Positions 18,533 to 26,856 of a stretch of DNA of 64,000 nt are shown here, in pieces. The notes beneath the pieces were generated by a model. It had not been told where the DNA came from, ran no database searches, and saw only the letters and a program-made list of their open reading frames with translations. Both the position numbers and the translations under genes were made by a program. Source of the DNA: JABWBP01 sp964522165 (GTDB taxonomy: Bacteria > Calditrichota > Calditrichia > RBG-13-44-9 > J075); contig CAZFVV010000006.1 in NCBI GenBank assembly GCA_964522165.1, forward strand, positions 1 to 64,000, written 5' to 3'. The first letter of the stretch is position 1. Every line of letters begins with the position of its first letter.

Positions 18533-20419
18533 CTACCCCTTCGTCGCCTCCGCCATAATCTCATTCATCCGCTTGATGAAATCGGTAGGGGAGGGAAGAT
18601 CGTCGTTGAGCAGCAGCAAGCCCTCGTACAGTTGCAGAATGCACTGCCGCAGCAAGGGATCGGCGGCGCTGCCCATGTTCAGGCGCGACAGGTTCTTGAT
18701 CAGCGGGTGGGCGGTGTTGATCTCTAAGATGCGCTTCGAGCCGGGGAAGTCCTTTGCGAAGCCCTCCCCGCGGGACTGGAACATTTTCAGCATCTTTTCC
18801 ATCTGGGCGTCCATACCCTCCTTGCCGATTACCAGGGTGGCGGGGGAATCCACCAACCGCTTCGATTCGATCACGTCTTCCACTTTATCGCCTAAGGTCT
18901 CCTTGAACACCTGGATCAGCGATTGGGCCAGGTTCTCGCTCAAGGCCTCCGGCTGCGCCGTTTCATCTTTCTTCAGGTCGATATCCGCCTTCTCGATGGA
19001 TTTGAGCGGCTTTTTATCGTATTCGCCGATGCCCGGCACGATGAACACGTCCACCGGGTCGCTAAGCAGCAGCACCTCGATCTCTTTCTTGCGGAAATAC
19101 TCCAAGTTGGGGCTGCGCTCTAACAGATCCCGGCTCTCCCCGGAGAGGTAGTAGATCTCCTTGTGCTCCGCGCCCGTCCGGGAAACGTAATTTTTCAGGG
19201 AAGTGAGGCTGCCTTTCTCAGTCATGGTGGACTCGAAGCGCAGTAACTCGATGAGCTTCTCGCGGTTGCTGAAATCGCTGTTCACCCCCAATTTGAACGC
19301 CGGGCCGAAGTTTTTATGGAATTTTTCGTATTTGGCCGGTTCGTTTTTCGCCCACTCCTCTAACAGCGCCAGGATTTTGCTCACCAGGGTATTGCGAATT
19401 TTCGCCATTACCGGGCTGCTCTGGGTCACCTCCCGGGAGACGTTCAGGGGCAAATCTTCGGTGTCCACCACTCCTTTCATAAAGCGCAGGTACTCCGGCA
19501 GCAGTTCTCTGCAATCATCCTGGATGAAGATCTTCCGGGAATAGAGGTGCAGGGATTTTTCATCCTCGTGCCGGAAATAGAAGGGCGGCAGGGTTTGGGG
19601 AATGAACAGCAGCGCCTTGAAGTTCACCGCCCCCTCGATGGAGAGGTGCAAATGCCCCAGGGGATCCTGGTAATCGTTGGAGACGAATTTGTAGAACTCG
19701 TTCAACTCCTCTTCCTTGACCTCTCCTTTGGGCTTGTGCCACAGCGCCTCCACTCTGTTGATTCTCTCCCCGTTCAGCAGGATAGGAAAATCTACAAAGT
19801 TGGAGTACTTGTTGACGATTTGCCGGATGCGGTATTCCTCGGCGTATTCTTTAGCCGCCTCGTTGAATTTAAAGGAAATTTGCGTGCCCCGGGTGGGTTT
19901 GTCGATCGCTTCGATGGTGAACGTACCCTGCCCATCCGATTTCCAGCGGTAGCCCCGGGAATCCGGCTCCGCGTGGCGGGTTTCGATGGTCACTTCGTCG
20001 GCGACCATGAACACGGAGTAAAATCCCACCCCGAATTGGCCGATCAGGTTCACATCCGGTTTCTCCTTGCTGTTCTTGAGCTGCGCCAGGAACTCCGCGG
20101 CGCCGGAGCTGGCCACGGTGCCGATGCGCTCGATCAAATCCTCCTTCGTCATCCCGATGCCGGTGTCCTCGATAGAAAAACTGCCCGCTTTGGCGTCCAC
20201 GCTGATGCGAATCTCCTGGTTGGCGTCCTTATCCAGCAGGTTTTTATCGGTGAGCAGGCGGAAGCGCACCTTGTTCAGGGCGTCGGAAGCGTTGGAGATC
20301 AGCTCCCGCAGGAACACTTCCGGGTGAGTGTAGAGAGAGTGCACGATCAGGTGCAGAAGCTGTTTCAGCTCCGCCTGGTATTCGAATTGTTCGACTTTTT
20401 TCGCTTTTTTTTCGGCCAT
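18533..20419 (-). CDS. htpG: Molecular chaperone HtpG (bacterial Hsp90)
   Basis: 628 residues, normal for HtpG. ATG 20419 (MAEKKAKK) is chosen because AAGGAGG lies a few bases upstream; the earlier in-frame start at 20434 overlaps that site. It has the GHKL ATPase N-terminal domain (LRELISNASDALNKVRF, DTGIGMTKEDL, GQFGVGFYSVFMVAD), the middle domain (LPLNVSREVTQ) and the C-terminal dimerisation domain. Cytosolic ATP-driven chaperone for stress protection and client maturation. The lysine-rich first ten residues are an unusual short N-terminal addition. Confidence 0.97.
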   Translation of the reverse strand: MAEKKAKKVEQFEYQAELKQLLHLIVHSLYTHPEVFLRELISNASDALNKVRFRLLTDKNLLDKDANQEIRISVDAKAGSFSIEDTGIGMTKEDLIERIGTVASSGAAEFLAQLKNSKEKPDVNLIGQFGVGFYSVFMVADEVTIETRHAEPDSRGYRWKSDGQGTFTIEAIDKPTRGTQISFKFNEAAKEYAEEYRIRQIVNKYSNFVDFPILLNGERINRVEALWHKPKGEVKEEELNEFYKFVSNDYQDPLGHLHLSIEGAVNFKALLFIPQTLPPFYFRHEDEKSLHLYSRKIFIQDDCRELLPEYLRFMKGVVDTEDLPLNVSREVTQSSPVMAKIRNTLVSKILALLEEWAKNEPAKYEKFHKNFGPAFKLGVNSDFSNREKLIELLRFESTMTEKGSLTSLKNYVSRTGAEHKEIYYLSGESRDLLERSPNLEYFRKKEIEVLLLSDPVDVFIVPGIGEYDKKPLKSIEKADIDLKKDETAQPEALSENLAQSLIQVFKETLGDKVEDVIESKRLVDSPATLVIGKEGMDAQMEKMLKMFQSRGEGFAKDFPGSKRILEINTAHPLIKNLSRLNMGSAADPLLRQCILQLYEGLLLLNDDLPSPTDFIKRMNEIMAEATKG

Positions 20420-20451
20420 TCCAGCCTCCTTCAATAAATGTATTTTTTGAA

Positions 20452-20688
20452 TTACAACTGATCATATTCTTCCGGCTCGACATTCGGAACTTTTGACAGC
20501 GCTTTTTGAAATTTGGCTTTGCTGGCTCTTTCCGCGCGTTTTTCCAAGTATTCTTCGGTTAATAATGCCGATATCTTCTCGGCTAAGGCAGAAGTAATAA
20601 ATTGATTGATTGATATATTCTCTTTCTGAGACAACTCTTTAACTTTTCTATGCAGTGACTCCGGCAATCTTAAACTCAATGTGCTCAT
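20452..20688 (-). CDS. Ribbon-helix-helix/HicB-type antitoxin
   Basis: 78 residues. The N-terminal MSTLSLRLPESLHRKVKELS followed by ISINQFITSALAEKI is the ribbon-helix-helix signature of HicB/CopG-like antitoxins. The charged C-terminus (EYLEKRAERASKAKFQKALS) would wrap the toxin. Its ATG overlaps the TAA of the upstream PIN gene (TAATG), so translation is coupled. The region is clearly more AT-rich than its neighbours, which suggests transfer. Confidence 0.85.
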   Translation of the reverse strand: MSTLSLRLPESLHRKVKELSQKENISINQFITSALAEKISALLTEEYLEKRAERASKAKFQKALSKVPNVEPEEYDQL

Positions 20689-21113
20689 TATATTTCTCCG
20701 ATTTTTTCTAAAAATTCTCCGGGGGTTAAAATTTGTAAACCAAATTTATCAATACCTTCAAAGTCCTTTTTATCGTAGGTGATTATGAAATCACTTTCCG
20801 ATTCCACCGCTAATTCCAATATCAAATCATCTTTGGGATCTTTTAAAAATGGCCGCCATAAGTAAAATATTTCTCGTCTATCGGCTATCTTACAGATATA
20901 ATCCAGTATATTGTCAATATCCTCAGTTCCTAAATCGATGTATAAATCCCCTCTTTTCAGAACATCTTCATATTCAAAGATCAGAGAAACTGAGATACTG
21001 GTTTGGAATTTTCCTTGATCCATTATCGAAAGCAGTTTATACGAAGCTCCTCTGCTCGATTTTAGTGCTGCAACCATTACATTAGTGTCTATGACAATTT
21101 TAAACATTTCCAT
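20688..21113 (-). CDS. PIN-domain toxin (COG1569-like)
   Basis: 141 residues. PIN fold with the acidic active site spread along the chain: FKIVIDTNVMVAAL (Asp near residue 9), SLIFEYEDVL (Glu), FLKDPKDDLILELAVE (Asp pair) and FIITYDKKDF (Asp). This matches the toxins of 'PIN family, RHH antitoxin' pairs, which cut RNA. The toxin gene comes first and the antitoxin second, the reverse of most modules but usual for this family. Start could be the ATG six bases in (MFKIVIDT). AT-rich, like its partner. Confidence 0.88.
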   Translation of the reverse strand: MEMFKIVIDTNVMVAALKSSRGASYKLLSIMDQGKFQTSISVSLIFEYEDVLKRGDLYIDLGTEDIDNILDYICKIADRREIFYLWRPFLKDPKDDLILELAVESESDFIITYDKKDFEGIDKFGLQILTPGEFLEKIGEI

Positions 21114-21114
21114 T

Positions 21115-21133
21115 TGGTATGGTATGCAATACC
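21115..21133. promoter_or_regulatory. Candidate operator of the PIN/RHH module
   Basis: TGGTAT-GGTATGCAATACC-A directly before the toxin start codon holds the palindrome GGTATGCAATACC (21121-21133) plus a direct copy TGGTAT. Ribbon-helix-helix antitoxins bind such short palindromes to repress their own operon. Position supports an operator; binding is inferred. Confidence 0.45.
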
Positions 21134-21377
21134 AGCAGCTATGTCAAGCAAATTTTCCCGGGTATAAGAAAAATTCTTTTCAGCGAGCAAATAAATGTTT
21201 TCTGTGAACCCTTTCGACTCTCAGATGATGCTCATCAAATAAAATAATTTGGAAATGCGTCGCACTTGCAAAATCGTTTAATACCTTTCCAATGCCTCGT
21301 CTTTTCATTAACTTATGCCGGTTCATTTTACGGACTCAGGGTTGATGGAGCTTTACCCTTAACTTTCAGGAGCGCCC

Positions 21378-22862
21378 ATGCTGGAAAAGATCGATCTTTC
21401 ACGGAAAATCGAGAAGGAGGAGTACAAAACGGTAATGCCCGGCCTGGAGTTGAAATTAGGCGTTTTACAGCGGGAGGCCATCGAGATGAAAATTCCCATC
21501 ATCATCGTCTTCGAAGGCTGGGACGCCGCCGGCAAGGGAACCCTCATCAACCGCCTGATCTTGAACCTCGACCCCCGCCATTTCAAGGTCTCCTCCGCCC
21601 TGAAGCCCACCGAGGAAGAGCGCCTGCGCCCCTTTTTGTGGCGCTTCTGGATCAGAACCCCGGCAAAGGGGAAAATGGCCATCTTCGACCGCAGCTGGTA
21701 CCACCGGGTGTTAGGCGACCGGGTCAATAAAACCGTGAAAAAACCGGAGTGGCTGAACGCTTATAAAGAGATCAACGCCTTCGAGCGGCAATTGGCCGAC
21801 GACGGCAACGTGATCGTGAAGTTCTTTCTGCACATCAGCAAAAAGGAGCAAAAAAAACGTTTCGAGGAGCTGGAGAGCAATCCCTCCACCGCCTGGCGGG
21901 TAACCAAAGAGGACTGGCAGCATCTCCAGCAGTATGACGAGTACGCCGGCGCGGTTGAGGACATGATCGCTAAAACCGGCAGCAGCCAGGCTCCCTGGAG
22001 CATCGTGGAAGCGCACGACCGCCGTTTCGCAACCGTGAAAATTTTCAAAACCGTGATTCAAGCCCTGGAGAGCCGCACCCAGGCCCTCAAAGCCGGGGGA
22101 GAGCAAACCGCCCGCGTTCAGGTTTCCGATAATAATCTGAATGACGTCTCTACCTCGATTTTAGAGCGGGTGGACCTCTCCCTGTCGCTTTCCGAGGAAG
22201 AATACGCCGCAAAGCTGAAGAAATACCAGGAGCGCATCCGGGAGTTAGAGCACGAGGTGTACATGAAGCGCCTTCCGGTGGTGATCGTCTATTCCGGGTG
22301 GGACGCCGCGGGAAAGGGCGGCAATATCAAGCGGCTGACCCAGAACATGGACCCCCGGGGCTACGAGGTGATCCCCATCGGCGCGCCCAACGACCTGGAA
22401 AAACAGCACCACTACCTGTGGCGCTTCTGGAAAGAGATTCCCAAGGCCGGGCACGTCGCCATTTTCGACCGCAGTTGGTACGGGCGGGTGATGGTGGAGC
22501 GCATCGAGGGGTTCTGCACCGAGGCGGAATGGAAGCGCGCCTACCGGGAGATCAACGAATTCGAGGAACAGCTGGCCAATTTCGGCGCGGTGCTGGTCAA
22601 GCTCTGGCTGCACATTGATAAAGACGAGCAGTTGCGGCGCTTCAAAGAGCGGCAGGAGAATCCTTATAAACAGTGGAAAATTACCGCGGAGGACTGGCGC
22701 AACCGGGAGAAATGGGATCTCTACAAAATCGCCGTGGACGAGATGCTCTACCGCACCAGCTCTCCCCACGCGCCCTGGACCATCGTGGAAGCCAATTTCA
22801 AGTATTACGCCCGCATCAAGGCGCTGAAGACCGTGGTCGCGGCGATTGAGCGGAGGCTGTGA
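21378..22862 (+). CDS. pap: Two-domain polyphosphate kinase 2 (polyphosphate:AMP phosphotransferase type)
   Basis: 494 residues made of two PPK2 domains (~1-235 and ~250-494). Each has Walker A (GWDAAGKGT; GWDAAGKGG) and the Walker B/lid block IFDRSWY. Two-domain PPK2 (class II) proteins of this size transfer phosphate from polyphosphate to AMP, giving ADP. In that class one domain is catalytic and the other supporting. The Shine-Dalgarno AGGAG lies 5 bases before the ATG. First gene of a same-strand run with CHAD, ParA, SixA, PPK1 and Ppx, which supports a polyphosphate role. The alternative is a PPK2 with other nucleotide preference. Confidence 0.9.
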   Translation: MLEKIDLSRKIEKEEYKTVMPGLELKLGVLQREAIEMKIPIIIVFEGWDAAGKGTLINRLILNLDPRHFKVSSALKPTEEERLRPFLWRFWIRTPAKGKMAIFDRSWYHRVLGDRVNKTVKKPEWLNAYKEINAFERQLADDGNVIVKFFLHISKKEQKKRFEELESNPSTAWRVTKEDWQHLQQYDEYAGAVEDMIAKTGSSQAPWSIVEAHDRRFATVKIFKTVIQALESRTQALKAGGEQTARVQVSDNNLNDVSTSILERVDLSLSLSEEEYAAKLKKYQERIRELEHEVYMKRLPVVIVYSGWDAAGKGGNIKRLTQNMDPRGYEVIPIGAPNDLEKQHHYLWRFWKEIPKAGHVAIFDRSWYGRVMVERIEGFCTEAEWKRAYREINEFEEQLANFGAVLVKLWLHIDKDEQLRRFKERQENPYKQWKITAEDWRNREKWDLYKIAVDEMLYRTSSPHAPWTIVEANFKYYARIKALKTVVAAIERRL

Positions 22863-22873
22863 GGCGAAAAACG

Positions 22874-22964
22874 TAATGCGTATTGGGTAATAAAAAAATA
22901 TGGAATACGCAGTACGAAATACGAAACCCAAAATTCAAAACCCAAAATACAAAACCCGAAACTC
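22874..22964. repeat. Word-built repeat: GCGTATT hairpin and AAACCC/AATACGAAA words
   Basis: The joint between the PPK2 and CHAD genes contains GCGTATT..AATACGC (22878-22910) and then imperfect copies of ACGAAATACGAAACCCAAAA and AAAACCCGAAACTC. This stretch is open in the reading frame of the next gene and could be mistaken for its N-terminus. The AAACCCGAAACTC word recurs at ~7906-7930. Confidence 0.7.
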
Positions 22965-22968
22965 TCCA

Positions 22969-24543
22969 ATGCCCAACTCACTGCAATACATCCTCCCGGA
23001 TTCTTTCGACGAGGCGGGTTTTATAGAGAAATTAGCGGAATCTTACCCCCTGCAGCGGGAGCGGATCGCCCGCGAGCAGGCGGTTTTTTACGATACCTTC
23101 GACTGGCGGCTGTACGAAAAAGGGCTGTTGTTGCTCCAACAGGATGAAACCTTGGCGCTGGCGCCTCTAACGGATGAGCACTCACCGCTATGTGTTTGCA
23201 CGGTTGCAAAGACCCCGCTGTTTGCCGGGGATTTCCCGGAAGGAGAGCTAAAAGACCGGCTGGCCCCGATTATCGAAATGCGCGCGCTGCTGAAGCTGTT
23301 CGAAAAACGCTCCCGCCTGCTCACCCTGCGCGTTTTGGATGAAGCGCAGAAAACCGTGGCTTACCTGATCCTGGAAACCGCCCTCCTCTCCGGCGCGGCC
23401 CAAAAGCGGCATTCCCGTACCGTTCTGTGGCTGAAACCGTTGCGCGGGTACGAAGCCCACGCCGAAAGCTTGCATAATTTCCTGACCGAGAGCGGCTGCC
23501 AGCCCGCCCGGGAAAGCTGGCCGGAGATTGCCGCCCCGGCCATGGGGCGCGCCCCGGGCGACTATTCCAGCAAACTGCGCGTTCCCCTGGAGGCGCAGCA
23601 GCCCTCCGGCGAGGCGGCGAAGACCATTCTGCGCTTCCTGCTGAGCGCCATGCGGGCCAACGAAGAGGGCATCCGCAAAGACATCGACACGGAGTTTTTG
23701 CACGATTTCCGGGTGGCCATCCGCCGCACCCGCTCCGCCCTGGGGCAGTTGAAGGGAGTGTTCCCGGAAGCGGAGACGCAGCGTTTCCGAAAGGATTTTT
23801 CCTACCTGGGAAAGCTCAGCAACCGGCTGCGCGACCTGGACGTGTACCTGCTGCACGAAAAGGATTATCAAAACCTGCTGCCGGAAGCGCTGCGCGGGGG
23901 CATCGGCCCCTTGTTCGACTACCTGCGGGTGGAACGGCGGAAAGAGCAGCGAAAAATGGCGCGGGCGCTGCGCTCCTCGCGCTACTTGCAAATTTTGCAG
24001 GATTGGGAAGCGTTTTTGAACGCCCCGGCGGAGAATTCACCTTCTGCCCCCAACGCCGGTGTTCCCACCGGCGAACTGGCCGGGGCGCGCATCTACAAAC
24101 GCTTCCGGGCAGTGCTCAAAGCCGGGCGGGGCATTAGCGACGCTTCTCTCGACAGCGAATTGCACGCCCTGCGCCTGGAGTGCAAAAAGTTGCGTTACCT
24201 GTTAGAATTTTTCTCTTCCCTCTATCCGGAAAAGGAAATCCAGCGCCTGGTGAAGCAGCTAAAAAGTTTGCAGGACAACTTAGGGCGTTTCCAGGACCTC
24301 TTCGTGCAGCAGGGAACTTTGCTGAGTTGGGTGGGGCGCTTCTCCGCCACTGGAGAAGAAAAAAAGGCCGTCATTGCCATCGGGAGCTTAGTGGGGTCGT
24401 TAGAAGCGGAAAAACGGCAGGTGCGCAGCGCTTTTGCCGGAATTTTTGCAAAATTTGCTTCCGGGGGGAACAAAAAGTTATTCAAGAAGCTTTTTGCGCA
24501 GCCTGAACCGCCCGATGCCGCGCCAGACCTCAAAGGTTTTTGA
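22969..24543 (+). CDS. CHAD-domain protein with CYTH-like N-terminus
   Basis: About 524 residues from ATG 22969 (MPNSLQYILPDS); the frame extends upstream only through the repeat. Residues ~1-205 look like a degenerate CYTH/triphosphate-tunnel domain (QAVFYDTFDWRLYEKGLLLL, SRLLTLRVLDEAQKTVAYL), with few of the EXEXK residues left, so enzyme activity is doubtful. Residues ~215-500 are a CHAD domain: HDFRVAIRRTRSALGQLKG near 245 and LRLECKKLRYLLEFFSSLY near 401, both rich in His/Arg/Lys. CHAD is an all-helical fold known to bind inorganic polyphosphate and to sit on polyphosphate granules. Its place between PPK2 and ParA fits a granule-associated role. Confidence 0.88.
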   Translation: MPNSLQYILPDSFDEAGFIEKLAESYPLQRERIAREQAVFYDTFDWRLYEKGLLLLQQDETLALAPLTDEHSPLCVCTVAKTPLFAGDFPEGELKDRLAPIIEMRALLKLFEKRSRLLTLRVLDEAQKTVAYLILETALLSGAAQKRHSRTVLWLKPLRGYEAHAESLHNFLTESGCQPARESWPEIAAPAMGRAPGDYSSKLRVPLEAQQPSGEAAKTILRFLLSAMRANEEGIRKDIDTEFLHDFRVAIRRTRSALGQLKGVFPEAETQRFRKDFSYLGKLSNRLRDLDVYLLHEKDYQNLLPEALRGGIGPLFDYLRVERRKEQRKMARALRSSRYLQILQDWEAFLNAPAENSPSAPNAGVPTGELAGARIYKRFRAVLKAGRGISDASLDSELHALRLECKKLRYLLEFFSSLYPEKEIQRLVKQLKSLQDNLGRFQDLFVQQGTLLSWVGRFSATGEEKKAVIAIGSLVGSLEAEKRQVRSAFAGIFAKFASGGNKKLFKKLFAQPEPPDAAPDLKGF

Positions 24544-24556
24544 AACCTTTGAGGTC
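24526..24556. repeat. Perfect 14-bp palindrome across the CHAD stop codon
   Basis: GACCTCAAAGGTTT (24526-24539) and AAACCTTTGAGGTC (24543-24556) are perfect reverse complements with a 3-base loop. The hairpin includes the TGA stop, so the last CHAD residues (DLKGF) are encoded by the repeat. From 24553 two to three copies of GGTCTATGAAGG follow to about 24583. Confidence 0.8.
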
Positions 24557-24708
24557 TATGAAGGGGTCTATGAAGGGGTCTATGGCGATGGCAGCCTTCA
24601 TTTTACGGCATGTTCATCAAACAGAAATGTTTTTGTAACACAACGCTAATAATTTTAGCATCGTTTGCCCGGGTGGGGCCGGGCGACCGCGGGGAGAAGG
24701 AATAAGCG

Positions 24709-25455
24709 GTGAAGATCATTGCAGTCTATCATTTCAAGGGCGGGGTAGGCAAGACCGCCACAGCGGTTAATCTTGCCTACTTAGCGGCGCAAACCGGCGC
24801 CCGCACCCTGGTCTGCGATCTCGATCCCCAGGGGTCGGCCAGCTTCTATTTCCGGGTAAAAGCGGAGTTCGATGCCGGCGCCAAAGGGCTGATCAAAGGC
24901 GGGGGGAACCTGGAAAAGAGCCTCAAAAGTACGGATTACGAGCGCCTGGACCTGCTCCCCGCGGATTTCTCTTTCCGCAACCTGGATCGCAAGCTGGATG
25001 CCCTGGACTCTCCCAAAACCCGGCTGGGGAAGGTGCTCGGCTCGCTGCGGGACGAGTATGAGTACGCTTTCCTGGACTGCCCGCCCAATATCACCATCGT
25101 GGCGGAGAATATTTTCCACGCCGCGGATCACCTGCTGGTGCCCATCATTCCCACCACCCTGGCGGTGCGTAGTTTTGCCCAACTGCTCTTGTTTTTCAAA
25201 AAGAAGAATTATAACCGAAAGAAAATTTTTGCCTTTTTTTCCATGGTCGAGAGCCGCAAATTACTTCACCGGGAGTCCATGGCGTTCGTCGATTCCCGGT
25301 TCAAGCGGGTGCTGCAAACCCGGATTCCCTATAGCGCGGAAATCGAGCGCATGGGAATACACCGGGAGCCGGTTCCGGCGTTTTCACCGCACTCTCCCGC
25401 GGCCGCGGCTTACCGGAGCCTGTGGGAAGAGTTGGAAAAAATCATCAACGTTTAA
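24709..25455 (+). CDS. ParA/MinD-like ATPase in the polyphosphate locus
   Basis: 248 residues. Deviant Walker A KGGVGKT at 10-16, DLDPQGSAS (~38-46) and Walker B FLDCPPN (~115-121): the set of a ParA/Soj-type partition ATPase that cycles between dimers on DNA and monomers. It starts at GTG 24709 with AGAAGGA a few bases upstream. There is no ParB gene or parS-like site near it, and it lies between CHAD and SixA genes, so it is unlikely to be the chromosome-partition ParA. ParA-type proteins also place carboxysomes, chemotaxis clusters and PHB granules on the nucleoid; a role in placing polyphosphate granules is inferred from position only. Confidence 0.85.
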   Translation: MKIIAVYHFKGGVGKTATAVNLAYLAAQTGARTLVCDLDPQGSASFYFRVKAEFDAGAKGLIKGGGNLEKSLKSTDYERLDLLPADFSFRNLDRKLDALDSPKTRLGKVLGSLRDEYEYAFLDCPPNITIVAENIFHAADHLLVPIIPTTLAVRSFAQLLLFFKKKNYNRKKIFAFFSMVESRKLLHRESMAFVDSRFKRVLQTRIPYSAEIERMGIHREPVPAFSPHSPAAAAYRSLWEELEKIINV

Positions 25456-25657
25456 GAGCGTGTTTGAAAATTCAGTTCAGTACCCCAAAATCGTTCCAAT
25501 GGCACACGGATAACACGGATGACGCGGATTTACACAGATTTTTTTAGCAATATTCTTTGATTTATCTGCGAATATCCGTGTCATCCGCGTCATCCGCGTC
25601 ATCCGTGTTCTATCTTTTGGCAGTAAACGGCTGCAAGAGATTTTTCAAACACGCTCT
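25455..25657. mobile_element. MITE-like element with 16-bp terminal inverted repeats and CACGGAT words
   Basis: AGAGCGTGTTTGAAAA (25455-25470) and TTTTCAAACACGCTCT (25642-25657) are perfect terminal inverted repeats. Inside lies a nested inverted repeat of words: ACACGGATAACACGGATGACG (from ~25503) against TCATCCGCGTCATCCGTGTT (to ~25609). The left terminus begins on the last base of the ParA stop codon. There is no coding capacity. It separates ParA from SixA but, being transcribed through, may only affect mRNA stability or coupling. Confidence 0.7.
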
Positions 25658-25695
25658 AATCTGAAAATCGACACTCAAAACCCGAGGTAAACCCA

Positions 25696-26856
25696 ATGAA
25701 AACTCTATTCCTGGTTAGACACGCCAAAGCTGAAGCATCCCGGGAGCCGGAATTACCGGATTCCGAGCGTTCCCTGGTCAAAAAGGGCAAACAAGCGGCC
25801 CAGAAGATGGCCAGGAACCTGCGGAAAAATTCCCCGGCACCGCAGTTGATCATAGCCAGCCCGGCAAAGCGGGCCCTCAAGACCGCGCAGATTTTAGCCG
25901 CGGAATTCGATTACCCGGCAGAAGCGATCATCCTGAACGAAACCCTCTACCGGCAGCCGGAAGAGGGCGGGGAAGCGGCGCTGTTAGCGATTATCCGCGC
26001 CATCGACAATCAATATAAATCCGTGATGGTCGTGGGCCACGATCCCTTGATGTCGAAATTCGCCCAGTCTCTGCAGGACAATTTTACCGAAAAATTATCC
26101 GCCGGCGCGATTGTGGAGTTTGAATTTTCTGCCAGAACCTGGAAAGGGGTGAAGGCCGGGGCGGGGGAGTTGAAATGGTTTGATTTCCCGGGACGTAAAA
26201 AGCAGTTTCGCAAAGACCGGCGGAGCGACCTGCAAGCGAAGATCGAATCCGCCATCCGGCGGGCCGCGGGGAAAGTGCAACCGGAAAGTGCGGAAGCGGC
26301 CGCCGATAGCATCCGGAAAGTCAGCCGCAAGCTGGCCCGGGATCTGGTGAAAGACCTGGAGACATCGAAGAAAGCGCCTCAAGCCGGCGAAGAAAGCCTG
26401 CCGGAAAAGGCCGCCGCGCCGGAAGTTCCGGTGGAAAAGAAGACCGTGCGCCGGCGCGGAAGAAAAGCTGCGCCTGCCCCGGCGACCCCCCAAAAGGTCG
26501 CAAAGCCGCGAAAGGTTGCGACCCGGAAGCGGGCAGCCGCGCCCCAGAAAACCGCCAGGCCGAAACGTGCAGTCGCGCCTAAAAAGGCGAGCACAGCGAA
26601 AAAGACAGCCGCGCCTCAGAAAGCTGCCAGACCGAAACGTGCAGCCGCGCCTCAAAAGGCAGCTTCATCAAAAAAGGCAACCGCCTCGAAACGGCCAGCC
26701 GCGCCCAAAAAGGCCGCCGCGCCGAAACGAGCAGCCGCCTCGAAGCGGGCTGCATCGCCGAAAAAAACTGTAACACCGAAAACCGCCGCAAAGCCGAAAA
26801 AGGCGGCGCCGTCGAAAGGAATCCGGAGGAAGCGTGAAAGTAAAGATGCGCAGTAA
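25696..26856 (+). CDS. SixA-type phosphohistidine phosphatase with histone H1-like C-terminal tail
   Basis: 386 residues, more than twice the usual SixA length. Residues ~1-165 form the histidine phosphatase domain: catalytic RHA at 8-10 (His9) and the second catalytic His in VVGHDPL (His115). A charged helical linker follows (~170-245). Residues ~246-386 are a low-complexity basic tail of Lys/Ala/Pro/Arg (KRAAAPQKTARPKRAV, AAPKKAAAPKRAAASK), like histone H1, AlgP and PhaF tails, which bind DNA or polyanions. Shine-Dalgarno GAGG lies 8 bases before the ATG. It overlaps PPK1 by 23 bases, so the two are translationally coupled. A role in holding polyphosphate or linking granule and nucleoid is inference. 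Confidence 0.9.
   Translation: MKTLFLVRHAKAEASREPELPDSERSLVKKGKQAAQKMARNLRKNSPAPQLIIASPAKRALKTAQILAAEFDYPAEAIILNETLYRQPEEGGEAALLAIIRAIDNQYKSVMVVGHDPLMSKFAQSLQDNFTEKLSAGAIVEFEFSARTWKGVKAGAGELKWFDFPGRKKQFRKDRRSDLQAKIESAIRRAAGKVQPESAEAAADSIRKVSRKLARDLVKDLETSKKAPQAGEESLPEKAAAPEVPVEKKTVRRRGRKAAPAPATPQKVAKPRKVATRKRAAAPQKTARPKRAVAPKKASTAKKTAAPQKAARPKRAAAPQKAASSKKATASKRPAAPKKAAAPKRAAASKRAASPKKTVTPKTAAKPKKAAPSKGIRRKRESKDAQ

Noticed and set aside
22900..22968. Upstream start for the CHAD gene
   Set aside because: These codons come from AATACGAAACCC repeat DNA and give a low-complexity Lys/Asn peptide; ATG 22969 starts the conserved part.
25497..25612. CACGGATGA repeats as a CRISPR array
   Set aside because: Words are 9-12 bases, imperfect, without unique spacers, and form one inverted pair; no cas gene is seen.
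26431..26856. Basic SixA tail as a frameshift artefact
   Set aside because: The alternate frames are not better, the Lys/Ala/Pro pattern keeps perfect codon phase over ~140 residues, and the stop overlaps the ppk1 start in normal operon fashion.
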